Assembly: GCA_024655865.1 (NCBI GenBank)
Contig: JANLFM010000049.1
Location: 1-6,518, forward strand
Direction of reading: 5' to 3'
DNA: 6,518 nucleotides
Origin: Caldisericota bacterium
GTDB lineage: Bacteria; Caldisericota; JANLFM01
Position numbers and translations under genes: made by a program. Of this stretch, positions 6,448 to 6,518 are shown piece after piece; the first letter of the stretch is position 1, and each line of letters starts with the position of its first letter. The notes under the pieces were generated by a model. That model was not told where the DNA came from and made no database searches. It worked only from the letters and a program-made list of their open reading frames with translations.

Positions 6448-6476
6448 GACCCCCGAGACAATCTCGGGGGGTCTTT
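6392..6476 (+). promoter_or_regulatory. Possible antiterminator/terminator switch (T-box-like remnant)
   Basis: A hairpin (CAGA and GTGA at 6392-6399 paired with TCAC 6405-6408 and TCTG 6410-6413) is followed by AATCTCGG at 6414-6421. The same eight bases form part of the right arm of the terminator (6460-6467). TCTCGG 6416-6421 could therefore pair with CCGAGA 6453-6458 and break the terminator. Directly after it is ATGGCACC (6422-6429). In known T-box leaders the antiterminator has a short 5' helix strand followed by a TGGNACC bulge that binds the tRNA acceptor end, so the geometry is similar. Against this, no Stem I with its AGTA bulge is found upstream, the second antiterminator helix is poor, and the plus-strand T-tract is only TTT. 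Confidence 0.28.
6442..6476. terminator. Rho-independent terminator, probably bidirectional
   Basis: The left arm GACCCCCGAGA (6448-6458) pairs with TCTCGGGGGGTC (6462-6473), with one extra G bulged and a CAA loop. The stem is flanked by AAAAAA (6442-6447) and TTT (6474-6476). On the minus strand the stem is followed by TTTTTT, the stronger terminator orientation, suited to a minus-strand gene to the right of the window. On the plus strand it could end transcription about 250 nt beyond the kinase stop, but with a weak T-tract. Confidence 0.82.
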
Positions 6477-6477
6477 C

Positions 6478-6518
6478 CTGCTAAAATATAAAAGGTAGTA
6501 CCTTTTAGATTTTAGCAG
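6478..6518. repeat. 20-bp inverted repeat at the window edge
   Basis: Arm 6478-6497 (begins CTGCTAAAAT, ends AAAAGGTA) is the reverse complement of 6499-6518 with one mismatch, separated by a single G. As RNA it would make a long AU-rich hairpin with a small loop around GGTAGTACC. It begins two bases after the terminator and ends exactly at the last base of the window, so the true extent is unknown. It could be a second hairpin, a palindromic repeat element, an end of a small non-autonomous element, or a fold-back artefact at a contig end. Confidence 0.75.

Noticed and set aside
1-6518. CRISPR array, insertion sequence, prophage or toxin-antitoxin module
   Set aside because: No regularly spaced repeats, transposase or integrase motifs, or paired small toxin/antitoxin genes are seen anywhere in the window.

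Overview
The window looks like bacterial chromosomal DNA, probably from an uncultivated lineage. It has a HisKA/HATPase sensor kinase, a lipoprotein signal peptide and sigma-70-type -10 boxes. The proteins are rich in Glu and Lys and arginine is often AGG/AGA, which fits an anaerobic or thermophilic candidate phylum, but the phylum cannot be fixed from this sequence. I see no transposase, integrase, CRISPR array, tRNA or rRNA.

Layout: (1) On the minus strand at the left edge is a small DUF3467 protein (10-297) with a strong Shine-Dalgarno and an extended -10 promoter. (2) Divergent from it, on the plus strand, are a stand-alone left-handed beta-helix protein resembling the C-terminal half of GlmU (447-1133) and, 11 nt later, a predicted lipoprotein with a TolB/PD40-like beta-propeller (1145-2344). 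A GNAT acetyltransferase follows at 2366-3076. (3) A cysteine-rich DUF3795 protein (3123-3431) has its own promoter. (4) After a 203-nt gap holding promoter and operator-like sequence comes a soluble 854-residue hybrid-input sensor histidine kinase, GAF-GAF-PAS-PAS-HisKA-HATPase (3635-6199), with no response regulator in the window. (5) The last 319 nt carry no credible gene. They hold several small hairpins, a possible antiterminator/terminator switch, a strong intrinsic terminator hairpin, and a near-perfect 20-bp inverted repeat that ends exactly at the window edge.

The most notable signal is the mixed translation-start architecture. Two genes (447 and 3123) have an exact TATAAT ending 6-7 nt before the ATG and no ribosome binding site, so their transcripts should be leaderless. 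They also share the 9-mer GCCTATGAG across the start. Other genes here have clear Shine-Dalgarno sites. The second signal is the 3' region, where an 8-nt copy of the terminator's right arm lies upstream, next to TGGCACC, in an arrangement reminiscent of a T-box antiterminator but without a recognisable Stem I.

The genes do not form an obvious single pathway. The beta-helix/lipoprotein pair is probably an operon and points to the cell envelope. The GNAT, DUF3795 and histidine kinase genes look like independent housekeeping or signalling units. I found no clear previously undescribed multi-gene system.
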